A program made the translations under genes and the position numbers. This document shows, piece after piece, positions 26,330 through 33,740 of a stretch of 64,000 bases of DNA. This DNA is from Bradyrhizobium murdochi (GTDB lineage: Bacteria > Pseudomonadota > Alphaproteobacteria > Rhizobiales > Xanthobacteraceae): NCBI RefSeq assembly GCF_000472965.1, contig NZ_AXAU01000010.1:1-64000 (forward strand), read 5' to 3'. Position 1 is the stretch's first letter. Each line of letters opens with the position of its first letter. The notes under the pieces were generated by a model. It searched no databases. It was not told the origin of the DNA and was given only the letters and a program-made list of their open reading frames with translations.

Positions 26330-27187
26330 ATGCTGCACTATCCGCGGCCACCTTTTCCCAGCCAGCATCAGCCGATGCCGGGCACGACCGGCGCGATGAA
26401 TCCGCTGCCAGACCACGGCGAAACTTCCTACAAAGGCAGCGGCCGGCTCAAAGGCAAGAAGGCGGTCATCACCGGAGGTGATAGCGGCATCGGCCGCGCG
26501 GTCGCTATTGCCTTCGCCAGGGAGGGCGCCGACGTTTTGATCTCATATCTCGAGGAGCATGACGATGCTCGCGAAACCGAACGGCTGGTGACGGAAGCCG
26601 GCAGAAAGGCCGTTCTTGTTTCGGGCGACATCCAGCACCCCCACCACTGCCGGGCTGTGATCGCGAAGGCCGTATCGGCATTCGGCGGCATCGACATCCT
26701 CGTCAACAACGCCGCGCATCAAGCCAGCTTCAAGTCCATCGAGGATATCAGCGACGAGGAATGGGAGTTGACCTTCAAGGTCAACATCCACGCGATGTTC
26801 TATCTTACCAAAGCGGCCGTCAGCCACATGAAGCCGGGAAGCTGCATTATCAATACCGCATCGATCAATTCGGATGTGCCCAACCCTAGCCTGCTGGCCT
26901 ATGCGACGACCAAGGGAGCGATCCACAATTTCACGGCAGGGCTGGCGCAGATGCTGGCTGAGAAGGGCATTCGCGCCAATGCCGTCGCGCCCGGGCCGAT
27001 CTGGACACCGCTCATCCCCTCCACCCTGCCTGAGGACTCCGTGCAGAATTTTGGCAAGCAAGTTCCCATAATGCGTCCGGGCCAGCCGGTCGAACTGGCG
27101 ACCGCCTATGTCATGCTGGCCGATCCGCTTTCCAGCTACGTCTCCGGCGCGACGATTGCGGTTACCGGTGGAAAGCCGTTCCTGTAA
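26330..27187 (+). CDS. SDR-family oxidoreductase (YhxC/YghA-like)
   Basis: A 285-residue short-chain dehydrogenase with the extended N-terminus (PFPSQHQPMPGTTGAMNPLP) typical of the stress-associated YghA/YhxC group. NAD(P) motif GGDSGIGRAVAIAFAREGA, NNAAHQ, catalytic Ser in NTASIN, Tyr-Lys in YATTKGA, and the C-terminal GATIAVTGGKPFL. The substrate is unknown; E. coli YghA reduces aldehydes. GGGAGAGAGATACA precedes the ATG. Confidence 0.9.
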   Translation: MLHYPRPPFPSQHQPMPGTTGAMNPLPDHGETSYKGSGRLKGKKAVITGGDSGIGRAVAIAFAREGADVLISYLEEHDDARETERLVTEAGRKAVLVSGDIQHPHHCRAVIAKAVSAFGGIDILVNNAAHQASFKSIEDISDEEWELTFKVNIHAMFYLTKAAVSHMKPGSCIINTASINSDVPNPSLLAYATTKGAIHNFTAGLAQMLAEKGIRANAVAPGPIWTPLIPSTLPEDSVQNFGKQVPIMRPGQPVELATAYVMLADPLSSYVSGATIAVTGGKPFL

Positions 27188-27233
27188 TGAGCCAATGCTG
27201 GGCGCCGCACTGCTGGACGATACAAACGCGCCA

Positions 27234-27470
27234 TCAGGCCGACGCAAGCACCGGACGTTCGGACTGCTGCCGCCTGAATTGCTGATAGGCCGCGATTGCC
27301 TTGTTGGCCAGCATCAACCGCCGCCGCTCGCCACGCCGCACCATCAGTTCTATCGTGTCGCTGAGAAAGCGGCCGGCCACCATCGCATCACCCAGCTCTC
27401 CCGTACGCTCGAGATAGTCCCAGGCGATTTCAATCGAACTCTCTATCAACAGGGGCAGCGGTTCCGTCAT
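27234..27470 (-). CDS. Conserved hypothetical protein
   Basis: A 78-residue protein with an alpha-helical look. The segments IAWDYLERTGELGDAMVAGR and FLSDTIELMVRRGERRRLML are characteristic of a small family seen in rhizobia, of unknown function. It converges on the SDR gene. An in-frame TTG at 27482 is an alternative start. Confidence 0.6.
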   Translation of the reverse strand: MTEPLPLLIESSIEIAWDYLERTGELGDAMVAGRFLSDTIELMVRRGERRRLMLANKAIAAYQQFRRQQSERPVLASA

Positions 27471-27554
27471 CTTCGCGTCCAACCATTTTTTGAAAGAACG
27501 CCCGGCGACAATCTCCGTTCCTGCAGTAGCGGATGGCAGCCTGTGCGGAAACGC

Positions 27555-27749
27555 TCACGGTCCTCCGGCAACAGCTCCCGCGATCACCATCGTCAGATCG
27601 TCCAGATCGATCTTGCCCTTGACGACGAGGCCTTCGGAGTCATCGATGCTCAGCGTCCGCGGATCATTCGCTGCCTGCCGTTTCAGTTCAGCAACGATTG
27701 CTTCCTTCAATTTCTCTTCAAGCATCTGCAGCGTCTCCATCCATCCCAC
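27555..27749 (-). CDS. Conserved hypothetical small protein
   Basis: A 64-residue protein. An N-terminal amphipathic helix (ETLQMLEEKLKEAIVAELKR) is followed by a short beta-like part (GLVVKGKIDLDDLTMVIAGA). No recognised domain. Co-directional with the upstream 51-residue gene. Two in-frame Met codons (residues 1 and 4) leave the start open. Confidence 0.5.
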   Translation of the reverse strand: MGWMETLQMLEEKLKEAIVAELKRQAANDPRTLSIDDSEGLVVKGKIDLDDLTMVIAGAVAGGP

Positions 27750-27787
27750 AGTGGCGGGCTAAGTTTACTGCGCCATAGACGCAGTAA

Positions 27788-27943
27788 CTAATGGGTGTTG
27801 GTCTCATGCCACTTTTCCAAGTCTATTTTCGACGACGACCTCTGCTCCTTCTCCGGCTTCTCTTTCCACGGCTTGTCAGTCTGCTTGTGTGATCCCCAGT
27901 CGGTCTGCTGGCGTGGATCATCGGTGGACTTTTCCTTGCTCAT
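27788..27943 (-). CDS. Small hydrophilic protein
   Basis: A 51-residue, highly charged protein (SKEKSTDDPRQQTDWGSHKQ, then PWKEKPEKEQRSSSKIDLEK). The ATG at 27943 is preceded by GGAGGTGTCCCA, a strong ribosome site. No domain is recognised; the composition is that of a disordered, hydrophilin-like stress protein. Confidence 0.55.
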   Translation of the reverse strand: MSKEKSTDDPRQQTDWGSHKQTDKPWKEKPEKEQRSSSKIDLEKWHETNTH

Positions 27944-28065
27944 TGGGACACCTCCAGAATTGGAAGCGGAATGCACGGGATTTAGTTCCGATAAATCGGT
28001 GGATCAGGGTTCCAACGTCCAGAATCGTACAGACAGGCGCTGTTCCCGCCTCCTAATCTTTCTGA

Positions 28066-28260
28066 ATGGACAAGAAAAAGGTCGAAGATCGGCCCCAGCG
28101 GGACCTGCATTCTGAAGCGCTGGCGGCGCTGGAGAAGGCGCGGGCCATGCCTCATGGTCCTGCACGAAGCGAAGCTTTGAAGCGCGCAGGTCTTCTACAG
28201 AACGCGGCCGACATGCAGGGACTGACATTTGCCAAGCGTGGACGTCCCCCGAAAGCCTGA
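28066..28260 (+). CDS. Small conserved hypothetical protein
   Basis: A 64-residue protein with the phrase ALAALEKARAMPHGPARSEAL, then KRAGLLQNAADMQGLTFAKR and the tail GRPPKA. The pattern recurs in Bradyrhizobium genomes without assigned function. The C-terminal RGRPPKA resembles an AT-hook-like basic tail. Confidence 0.65.
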   Translation: MDKKKVEDRPQRDLHSEALAALEKARAMPHGPARSEALKRAGLLQNAADMQGLTFAKRGRPPKA

Positions 28261-28336
28261 CCGTCCCCTGCAGGCATGTCCCCGGAACCCGGCAACCGTC
28301 TCGACGTTGGCCTTGCGAACGGCAAGGGAGGCTCCG

Positions 28337-28564
28337 ATGGGATTGGCCGAATACATGATCGTCTCCGAGCCGAATGGCTGGACGGTCCTCCATGACGGGA
28401 ATGCGCAAAATAGATATGACACGAAGGAAGCAGCCTTCGAGGCGGCCGTCGCTGCCGCGTCGCTGGCGATGCGCCAAGGGCACGAGATTCATATCGGCGT
28501 CCCCGGTCGCGACGGCGGTTATAAGACCCCACTCGGCGCCGAGGACGCGCAAGGCGTGCTGTGA
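28337..28564 (+). CDS. DUF2188-like small protein
   Basis: A 75-residue protein. The layout SEPNGWTVLHDGNAQNRYDTKEAAFEAAVAAASLAMRQGHEIHIGVPG (shown as SEPNGWTVLHDGNAQNRYD and KEAAFEAAVAAASLAMRQG) is that of DUF2188-like proteins. In these a beta hairpin and helix respond to an 'xGxW-V' start. The GGGAGG at 28326 fixes the ATG at 28337. Function unknown. Confidence 0.6.
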   Translation: MGLAEYMIVSEPNGWTVLHDGNAQNRYDTKEAAFEAAVAAASLAMRQGHEIHIGVPGRDGGYKTPLGAEDAQGVL

Positions 28565-28625
28565 TGCCCGCAAGTCCAGCGAAGTCGGATGTAGATCGTC
28601 GTAGTCGGATGTGATGTAGAGTCAT

Positions 28626-28693
28626 AACCTGGATGAGCGAAGCGTCATCCGGGTCGTCTCGGGCACCTGTCTGTCGCTTCGCTCATCCGGGTT
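28626..28693. repeat. Inverted repeat, GGATGAGCGAAGCG type
   Basis: AACCTGGATGAGCGAAGCG (28626-28644) is mirrored by CGCTTCGCTCATCCGGGTT (28675-28693) with one mismatch around a 30-base loop. The arm wording is that of a dispersed intergenic repeat I recall from Bradyrhizobium. It could terminate the DUF2188-like transcript and the converging small-protein gene. Confidence 0.6.
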
Positions 28694-28731
28694 ACGAAGA
28701 TACTCCTGTTAGAGAATCGAATTTTCCGGCC

Positions 28732-28881
28732 TCAGCCCTGGTTCTCTCGATACCGCTGCTTCACGATTTCATCGCCGGCCCGCGTCGCGGCCCTGTTGCG
28801 ATAACGATAGCTCAGCGTCCCATAGATCAGCGCGGTAAGAAGCACGAACGCTCCGATGAAATAGACTGCTTCGAGTCCCAT
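28732..28881 (-). CDS. Small single-pass membrane protein
   Basis: A 49-residue protein read from the ATG at 28881 to TGA at 28732. The N-terminal segment VYFIGAFVLLTALIYGTLSY is a membrane helix, followed by a positively charged tail (RYRNRAATRAGDEIVKQRYR). GGGAGAACGTG precedes the start. The positive tail should be cytoplasmic. I see similar tiny membrane proteins in rhizobia; no function is known. Confidence 0.65.
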   Translation of the reverse strand: MGLEAVYFIGAFVLLTALIYGTLSYRYRNRAATRAGDEIVKQRYRENQG

Positions 28882-28913
28882 CACGTTCTCCCAAAATCTT
28901 GTTGTGTGCCCGA

Positions 28914-29258
28914 CTACGCTTTTACTTCGTCGCGGCCATGCACTTGCGCGGGCGGTGCGGTTGCCTCCACGGCCGTAAATGGTTCGAGAATGCGATAGCT
29001 GTGTTCGGCATGCGCAGGCACCAGCCAGGAGTCACCTGGCTCCAGCTTTATCGTCTGGCCCTCGATAACAAGTTCAGCACGTCCATTCACGACATAGCCC
29101 ACCGTTTCGTAATCTCTCGGCCGAGATATATCGGTTTGCGGCTGTTCGTTTTCCCATAAGCGCATCGAGAGGCGTTTGCCGGAAACGAGATAGGTTTGAC
29201 CCATCGTTCCCTTGGGCGCGGTTTTGCTGGATACCTTCTTGACGGTGCTGTCGTTCAT
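28914..29258 (-). CDS. Cupin-domain protein
   Basis: A 114-residue single-domain cupin. Residues around RDYETVGYVVNGRAELVIEG form motif 1 (the His positions of a classic cupin are not clear here) and LEPGDSWLVPAHAEHSYRIL forms motif 2 with two His. Metal binding is therefore possible but incomplete. The ATG at 29258 follows GGAGCGGCAG. Located 33 bases upstream of the small membrane-protein gene, so probably co-transcribed. Confidence 0.8.
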   Translation of the reverse strand: MNDSTVKKVSSKTAPKGTMGQTYLVSGKRLSMRLWENEQPQTDISRPRDYETVGYVVNGRAELVIEGQTIKLEPGDSWLVPAHAEHSYRILEPFTAVEATAPPAQVHGRDEVKA

Positions 29259-29270
29259 CTGCCGCTCCAT

Positions 29271-29843
29271 CTCGCTTCATCTGGAATCAATTGGGCGTGG
29301 CACAGCCGGTTCCATTTAATGCTTCAATTTAGCGGCGCCTCTCGACGGACGCAGGTGGAACCTGATTCTCCGGTCCGCGTTTCCCGAACGTATGGATTTA
29401 TGGAAGTCGGGGAGGATTTTGTGGACGACTTCAGGGACATTCAACACGGCGTCAACGATCCTGTTGATGGCCTCGACGTCAAGCGAAGGTTCAAGGACAA
29501 TCAGACTGAGCACGAACGCGCCCAATCCGCGGCGGACGTTCGCTCCAGCGCCGTTGCCGCTCCGGACGAAAAATTCCTGCCGGAAGCCTTGAGGCGGCGG
29601 CCAACGGGTCCGCTCAACCCGCGGACCGGTCGCCGTCCTGCTCCGTGAGCAGATTCCGCTCTGTGCAGTTCGCCGCTGGAAACGTTCAGCAAATGCGGAG
29701 GCGCGTTTCGTTACGGGCAAGGGAACCAGCCCGATCGTCAAAAACAAGATCGTGATAGGTGACGCAGGCCACACTCGCGCGTGACCGTTGGCCGTAATGC
29801 AGTGCTGCAAGCCACACTGCATGTCGAACCAACGGAGTTTTCC
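29271..29843. other. 572-base region without a convincing gene
   Basis: Both strands contain open frames here. The plus strand has an 82-codon frame from 29400 to 29648; the minus strand has a 179-codon frame from 29852 to 29316. The two are in register, so one mirrors the other, and third-position GC is near 70 percent in both, below the clear genes nearby. The minus frame holds a helix-like LDVEAINRIVDAVLNVPEVV. I cannot decide between them or exclude decayed DNA. Confidence 0.4.
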
Positions 29844-30056
29844 ATGAAGCATCTGTTGATTTCCGGATTCGTGGCAGTCGCCCTGCTCGCTGCCGTAACC
29901 ACGATCCGCTCATATTCAATTTCCAATGAACGTTCCACCGTAACCACCGGCGCGGCTTTGTCGAAGAAATCTCCGGCCGCCGCGGGCGTCACCAGGCTTC
30001 CGATCGAGGAGTATGAGGATATGTCGCTGGTCTTCTCGACGCCTGCGAAACCTTGA
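29844..30056 (+). CDS. Small exported or membrane-anchored protein
   Basis: A 70-residue protein with an N-terminal hydrophobic segment (HLLISGFVAVALLAAVTTI) that is a signal peptide or anchor, then a hydrophilic tail with VTRLPIEEYEDMSLVFSTPA. GGAG sits eight bases before the ATG at 29844. No recognised family. Confidence 0.5.
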   Translation: MKHLLISGFVAVALLAAVTTIRSYSISNERSTVTTGAALSKKSPAAAGVTRLPIEEYEDMSLVFSTPAKP

Positions 30057-30087
30057 CGCAACCGGAATAATCGCCGCGCCGAGCGCG

Positions 30088-31422
30088 CTATCGCTTTGTC
30101 GCCCGCTCGAGGAATTGCACCAGCGCGGCGCGGTCCTGCTCCGAGCCGATGCGCTGCTCCGGCATCTTGGTGCCGGGCGTGTAGGCCTGCGGCCCGACTT
30201 CGAACAGTTTGGAGACCGTCTCCGGCGTCCAGACGATATCGAGGCGCTTGAGCGCTTCGGAAAAATTATATCCGGGCGCGGTTGCAATTCGTCGCCCGAA
30301 GATGCCGGCGAGCGTGGGGCCTGCGCGGTTGACCTGATCGGCGCCAAGCGTATGGCAGGCCACACAGGCGCGAAAGACCTCCGCGCCGTGATCGCCAGCA
30401 TAGGCGGCGAGCGGATCTCCTGCCGTTTCGACGAGAAGCGGATCGACCGGCTCGCCTGTCGCGGCGTTCCAGCGCCGGATGATGTTGTCAGCGCCGCCCG
30501 TGAGCAGCGTGCGGCTGTCGGGCGCGAATACGACCGACCAGACCGGAAGGCCCGGGCCGACCAGCGTGCGCGCGAGCGTGCGTGCCTTGCGGTCGATCAC
30601 CGCGACCGTGCCACCGATGCCCGCGGCGGCCACATGCGCGCCATCAGGTGAAATCGCAATCGAGATCACCGGCCTTGGCCCCGCCGCAACCTCGCCAGCG
30701 CGCGCGCCGCTGGCGGTCAGGAGGTAAACCTTGCCGTCGGCACCGCCGACCGCGATTTCACCGTCACGGCCTACGGCCACGGCGTTGAGCGGTGTCGGCA
30801 TCGGAACGACCGTCGGCGGCTGCGCGCCCGACAGCGGCCAGATGCGAACGCTGAGGTCGTAGCTGACGCTGACCAGCGTGCGGCCGTCGGCCGTAAACGC
30901 CACGCCGTTGACGTTCTGCGTATGCTCATCGAGCACGCGCGGCGCGCCGCCTGCGAGCGGCCAGAGTCGCACCGTGTGATCCCATGAGGCCGATGCGAGC
31001 GTCGCGCCATCAGGCGATACGGCAAGCGCCACGATCGGCGACGTGTGGCCTTCGAGCACCGCGTCGGGCTCTGCCTTGCCAAAGGTCCAGATGGCGATGC
31101 GACCGTCAGCGCCGGCGGTCGCTGCGCGTCCCTCCCCGAGCAGCGCGATCGCGTTGACCGCGTCGGAATGGAAACGAAGTACCTGCTCGGCCGCATTGCG
31201 CGTCAGCGACCAGCGGATCGCGGTTGAATCGAAACTGCCGGAGATCACGCTTTGACCGTCGGCCGAGATCGCCAGCGCCCGAACCGGCCCGCCATGGCCG
31301 CGCAGTTGCGCGACGGCGGCGGTTGCGCCGATCGGCAGCGCGATCAGCACAGCCGCAAGCGCCAGAAGCTGCGACCGGACTGCGTTGCGACGTGAAGCTT
31401 TCGCCAAATCGCTGGATGCCAT
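30088..31422 (-). CDS. WD40-repeat protein fused to cytochrome c
   Basis: A 444-residue protein, exported by an N-terminal hydrophobic segment ending in TAAVAQ. About seven WD40 repeats follow (for example LRGHGGPVRALAISADGQSV and LEGHTSPIVALAVSPDGATL), forming a periplasmic beta-propeller. The C-terminal domain is a class I cytochrome c, with the heme site CVACH at residues 353-357 and an axial Met in GTKMPE at 420. As the last gene of the formate dehydrogenase operon it may accept or relay electrons, but similar fusions also occur elsewhere; that role is inference. Confidence 0.85.
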   Translation of the reverse strand: MASSDLAKASRRNAVRSQLLALAAVLIALPIGATAAVAQLRGHGGPVRALAISADGQSVISGSFDSTAIRWSLTRNAAEQVLRFHSDAVNAIALLGEGRAATAGADGRIAIWTFGKAEPDAVLEGHTSPIVALAVSPDGATLASASWDHTVRLWPLAGGAPRVLDEHTQNVNGVAFTADGRTLVSVSYDLSVRIWPLSGAQPPTVVPMPTPLNAVAVGRDGEIAVGGADGKVYLLTASGARAGEVAAGPRPVISIAISPDGAHVAAAGIGGTVAVIDRKARTLARTLVGPGLPVWSVVFAPDSRTLLTGGADNIIRRWNAATGEPVDPLLVETAGDPLAAYAGDHGAEVFRACVACHTLGADQVNRAGPTLAGIFGRRIATAPGYNFSEALKRLDIVWTPETVSKLFEVGPQAYTPGTKMPEQRIGSEQDRAALVQFLERATKR

Positions 31423-31434
31423 TACCGCTGGCCC

Positions 31435-31821
31435 TCAGCGTACGCCCGGCCGGTCGCGGTCGAGCCCCTTGGCCTGCAGGTCGTCGAGGTAGTCCTGAAA
31501 GCGCCGCTCGGCATTCTCGCCGAGATCGCGCAAAAACGCCCAGGAGTAGATGCCGGTCGCGTGCATGTCGTCGAACCCTATTCTGACGGCATAATTGCCG
31601 ACAGGATCGACCGAAAGAATGGTGACATTGCGTTTGCCGCCGACGGTCTTGCGCTCGGCCTCGGAATGCCCCCGCACTTCGGCCGACGGGCTGGTCACCC
31701 GAAGCAATTCGGCGGAGAGATCGAATGTGCGTCCGTCGTCGAAGGTAACACGCAAGCTGCGGCGATCCTTCGGCAGGCGGATTTCGACCGGCCACGCCAG
31801 CGTGACGTCAAGCGCGCCCAC
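31435..31821 (-). CDS. DUF971 protein (GBBH-like N-terminal domain)
   Basis: A 128-residue DUF971 protein. Hallmarks: WPVEIRLPKDRRSLRVTFDDG at the N-terminus, ELLRVTSPSAEVRGH, VGNYAVRIGFDDMHATGIYSWAFLRDLG near the end (seen as GNYAVRIGFDD and HATGIYSWAFLRDLG). The domain is the non-catalytic N-terminal part of gamma-butyrobetaine hydroxylases and is also found beside Mrp proteins, hinting at a role in metal or Fe-S assembly. It starts with GTG, 9 bases after the previous stop, and lies 12 bases upstream of the WD40-cytochrome gene. Confidence 0.85.
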   Translation of the reverse strand: MGALDVTLAWPVEIRLPKDRRSLRVTFDDGRTFDLSAELLRVTSPSAEVRGHSEAERKTVGGKRNVTILSVDPVGNYAVRIGFDDMHATGIYSWAFLRDLGENAERRFQDYLDDLQAKGLDRDRPGVR

Positions 31822-31829
31822 CGCCGGCG

Positions 31830-31985
31830 TCAGCTCGGGCCGATCAGATTATGGCCGGGATCGCCGACCCTGGCGCCCGTGGTCGTAAAGGCGACGGAGC
31901 TCGACTCCTGAAAGTTGTTGAGCACTATCGCAACGCCAACAGCAGCAACGACTGCGAATGCTACTGCCGCAACAAAGGATTTCAT
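31830..31985 (-). CDS. Small membrane-anchored protein of the fdh operon
   Basis: A 51-residue protein, ATG at 31985 and TGA at 31830. The N-terminal hydrophobic stretch SFVAAVAFAVVAAVGVAIVL is followed by NNFQESSSVAFTTTGARVGD. I recall equivalents in Bradyrhizobium fdh operons. It might stabilise the membrane-bound dehydrogenase, but nothing in the sequence proves it. It lies 35 bases after fdhC and just before the DUF971 gene. Confidence 0.65.
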   Translation of the reverse strand: MKSFVAAVAFAVVAAVGVAIVLNNFQESSSVAFTTTGARVGDPGHNLIGPS

Positions 31986-32020
31986 GTCACTTCCTCACGT
32001 TTTGCTTGCGCCAGACCGGA

Positions 32021-33067
32021 CTATTCGGCCGGTACTGCGCGGGCCGTGCCATCAGATGGAGCTTCGCCCTTTGCCTGCTGTTCCTTGACCCAGATCGCGT
32101 GATGCTCCTTGGCCCAGTTCAGATCGACCTCACCGGTTCCCATTGCATCAAACGCCCCCTCCATGCCGATCGAGCCGATATAGATGTGCGCCAGCATGGC
32201 GGCGATGAAGAGCATCGCGATCACGGCGTGGATCACGGTCCAGAACTGGAGTGCCGTGACGTTGCCCGGAAGATACGGGAACAGCAGGAACCAACCGGAC
32301 ACCGACATCAGCACGCCGCCGATGATCACGATCCAGAAAATCCCCTTCTGGCCCGCGTTGAAACGCTTGGCTGGCGGATGCTTGTCGTCAGAGAGAAGGC
32401 CCCCGCCCTGCTTGAGCCATTCCCAATCGAGCTTGCCCGGAATGTTGTCCTTGATCCAGATCAGGAACATGATCGCAAGCCCCAGCATGAAAGGGAATGC
32501 CAGGTAGTTGTGCGCAAGCTTCGCCCAGGCCGACATGGTCGCAAAAGCGTCGGGGCCGAACAGCGGCAGGATCAGGGTGCGTCCGAAGCTGACGTTCAGG
32601 CCCGAGAGCGCCAGGATGATGAAGCAGCTTGCGGTAAGCCAGTGCGTGAACCGCTCGAAGCTCGCGAAGCGCAGCATCGTCTTGCCCGAAAATCCCTGGT
32701 GCACGCGAATCCGACCGCGCACCATCAGGAAGATCGCGAGCACGGCCAACATGCCGAGGATGGAAATGCCGCCGATCCAGGGCAGTTTGCTGCGCTGGAA
32801 GTCGCGCCAGTCGCGCCCTGCGGGCTGAATCAGATTGGCCGCAGTTCTGTCGGGGATCGATACGCGCCCGGTGATCTTGTCGCCCTCCTTCAGCGCGTTC
32901 AGAAGCTTGTCTTCCTGAACGGCCTCGGCGGTCGGCTTGAAGGAAATCTGTGCGGCCGCAGGCTGTGCGAACACGAACAACAGCGCGAGCGCGGCAAGCA
33001 GCGGCTTGAAAACCGCGAATTTGAGATTTGCGAACCTGAGAATTGAAGATGAGCCTGGCATTTGCAC
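32021..33067 (-). CDS. Formate dehydrogenase gamma subunit (cytochrome b)
   Basis: A 348-residue protein. It has an N-terminal signal segment (ALALLFVFAQPAAAQ), a periplasmic part of about 80 residues, then four membrane helices of the FdhC/FdoI di-heme cytochrome b type. His residues likely to bind heme lie in FTHWLTASCF, AHNYLAF, VIHAVIAM and LAHIYIGS. It anchors the complex and passes electrons from FdhB to quinone. It follows fdhB after a 62-base gap. Confidence 0.92.
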   Translation of the reverse strand: MQMPGSSSILRFANLKFAVFKPLLAALALLFVFAQPAAAQISFKPTAEAVQEDKLLNALKEGDKITGRVSIPDRTAANLIQPAGRDWRDFQRSKLPWIGGISILGMLAVLAIFLMVRGRIRVHQGFSGKTMLRFASFERFTHWLTASCFIILALSGLNVSFGRTLILPLFGPDAFATMSAWAKLAHNYLAFPFMLGLAIMFLIWIKDNIPGKLDWEWLKQGGGLLSDDKHPPAKRFNAGQKGIFWIVIIGGVLMSVSGWFLLFPYLPGNVTALQFWTVIHAVIAMLFIAAMLAHIYIGSIGMEGAFDAMGTGEVDLNWAKEHHAIWVKEQQAKGEAPSDGTARAVPAE

Positions 33068-33129
33068 AACGCCTTTCGGTTATCGGAATTACCCTGATGC
33101 CGCCGCGCCGAAGCGCGGCGGCCGTTGCA

Positions 33130-33726
33130 TCAGCCGGTCGGCGAATCGCTGTAGGCGGTCTTCCAGCCCCACATACCGGAGCCATAGCCGCGCTTCATCA
33201 CCCGCTCCTTATAGATCTCGGCGATGATCGCGCCGTCCCCGGCAAGTAGTGATTTGGTCGAGCACATCTCGGCGCAAATCGGCAGCTTGCCTTCGGCCAG
33301 ACGGTTGGCGCCGTATTTGGCGTATTCGGCCGGCGTCGAGTCGGCTTCCGGTCCGCCCGCGCAGTAGGTGCACTTGTCCATCTTGCCGCGCGATCCGAAG
33401 TTGCCGACCTTCGGATATTGCGGCGCGCCGAACGGACAGGCGTAGAAGCAGTAGCCGCACCCGATGCACAGATCCTTGGAGTGCAGCACGACGCCGTCGG
33501 CGGTGGTGTAGAAGCACGACACCGGGCAAACCGCGGCGCACGGCGCATCCGTGCAGTGCATGCAGGCCATGGAGACCGAGCGTTCGCCGGGCTTGCCGTC
33601 ATTGATGGTGACGACGCGGCGGCGATTGATGCCCCACGGCACTTCATGTTCGTTCTTGCAGGCGGTCACGCACGCATTGCACTCGATGCAACGGTCGGCA
33701 TCACAAAGAAATTTGACGCGAGCCAT
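33130..33726 (-). CDS. Formate dehydrogenase beta (iron-sulfur) subunit
   Basis: A 198-residue ferredoxin-like protein that holds four [4Fe-4S] clusters. Cys clusters: DRCIECNACVTACKNEH, CMHCTDAPCAAVCPVSC, LCIGCGYCFYACPFG and MDKCTYCAGG with ICAEMC. It relays electrons from the catalytic subunit to the cytochrome b. It has no C-terminal membrane helix, unlike E. coli FdnH, so it depends on the gamma subunit for anchoring. 14 bases after fdhA. Confidence 0.93.
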   Translation of the reverse strand: MARVKFLCDADRCIECNACVTACKNEHEVPWGINRRRVVTINDGKPGERSVSMACMHCTDAPCAAVCPVSCFYTTADGVVLHSKDLCIGCGYCFYACPFGAPQYPKVGNFGSRGKMDKCTYCAGGPEADSTPAEYAKYGANRLAEGKLPICAEMCSTKSLLAGDGAIIAEIYKERVMKRGYGSGMWGWKTAYSDSPTG

Positions 33727-33740
33727 GATCTATTCTCCTC

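Noticed and set aside
25958..29330. Further EcfG promoters at GGAAC sites before the CsbD, cupin and 51-residue genes
   Set aside because: GGAAC boxes occur there, but none has CGTT or TGTT at 16-17 bases; the best have GCTT or ATTG.
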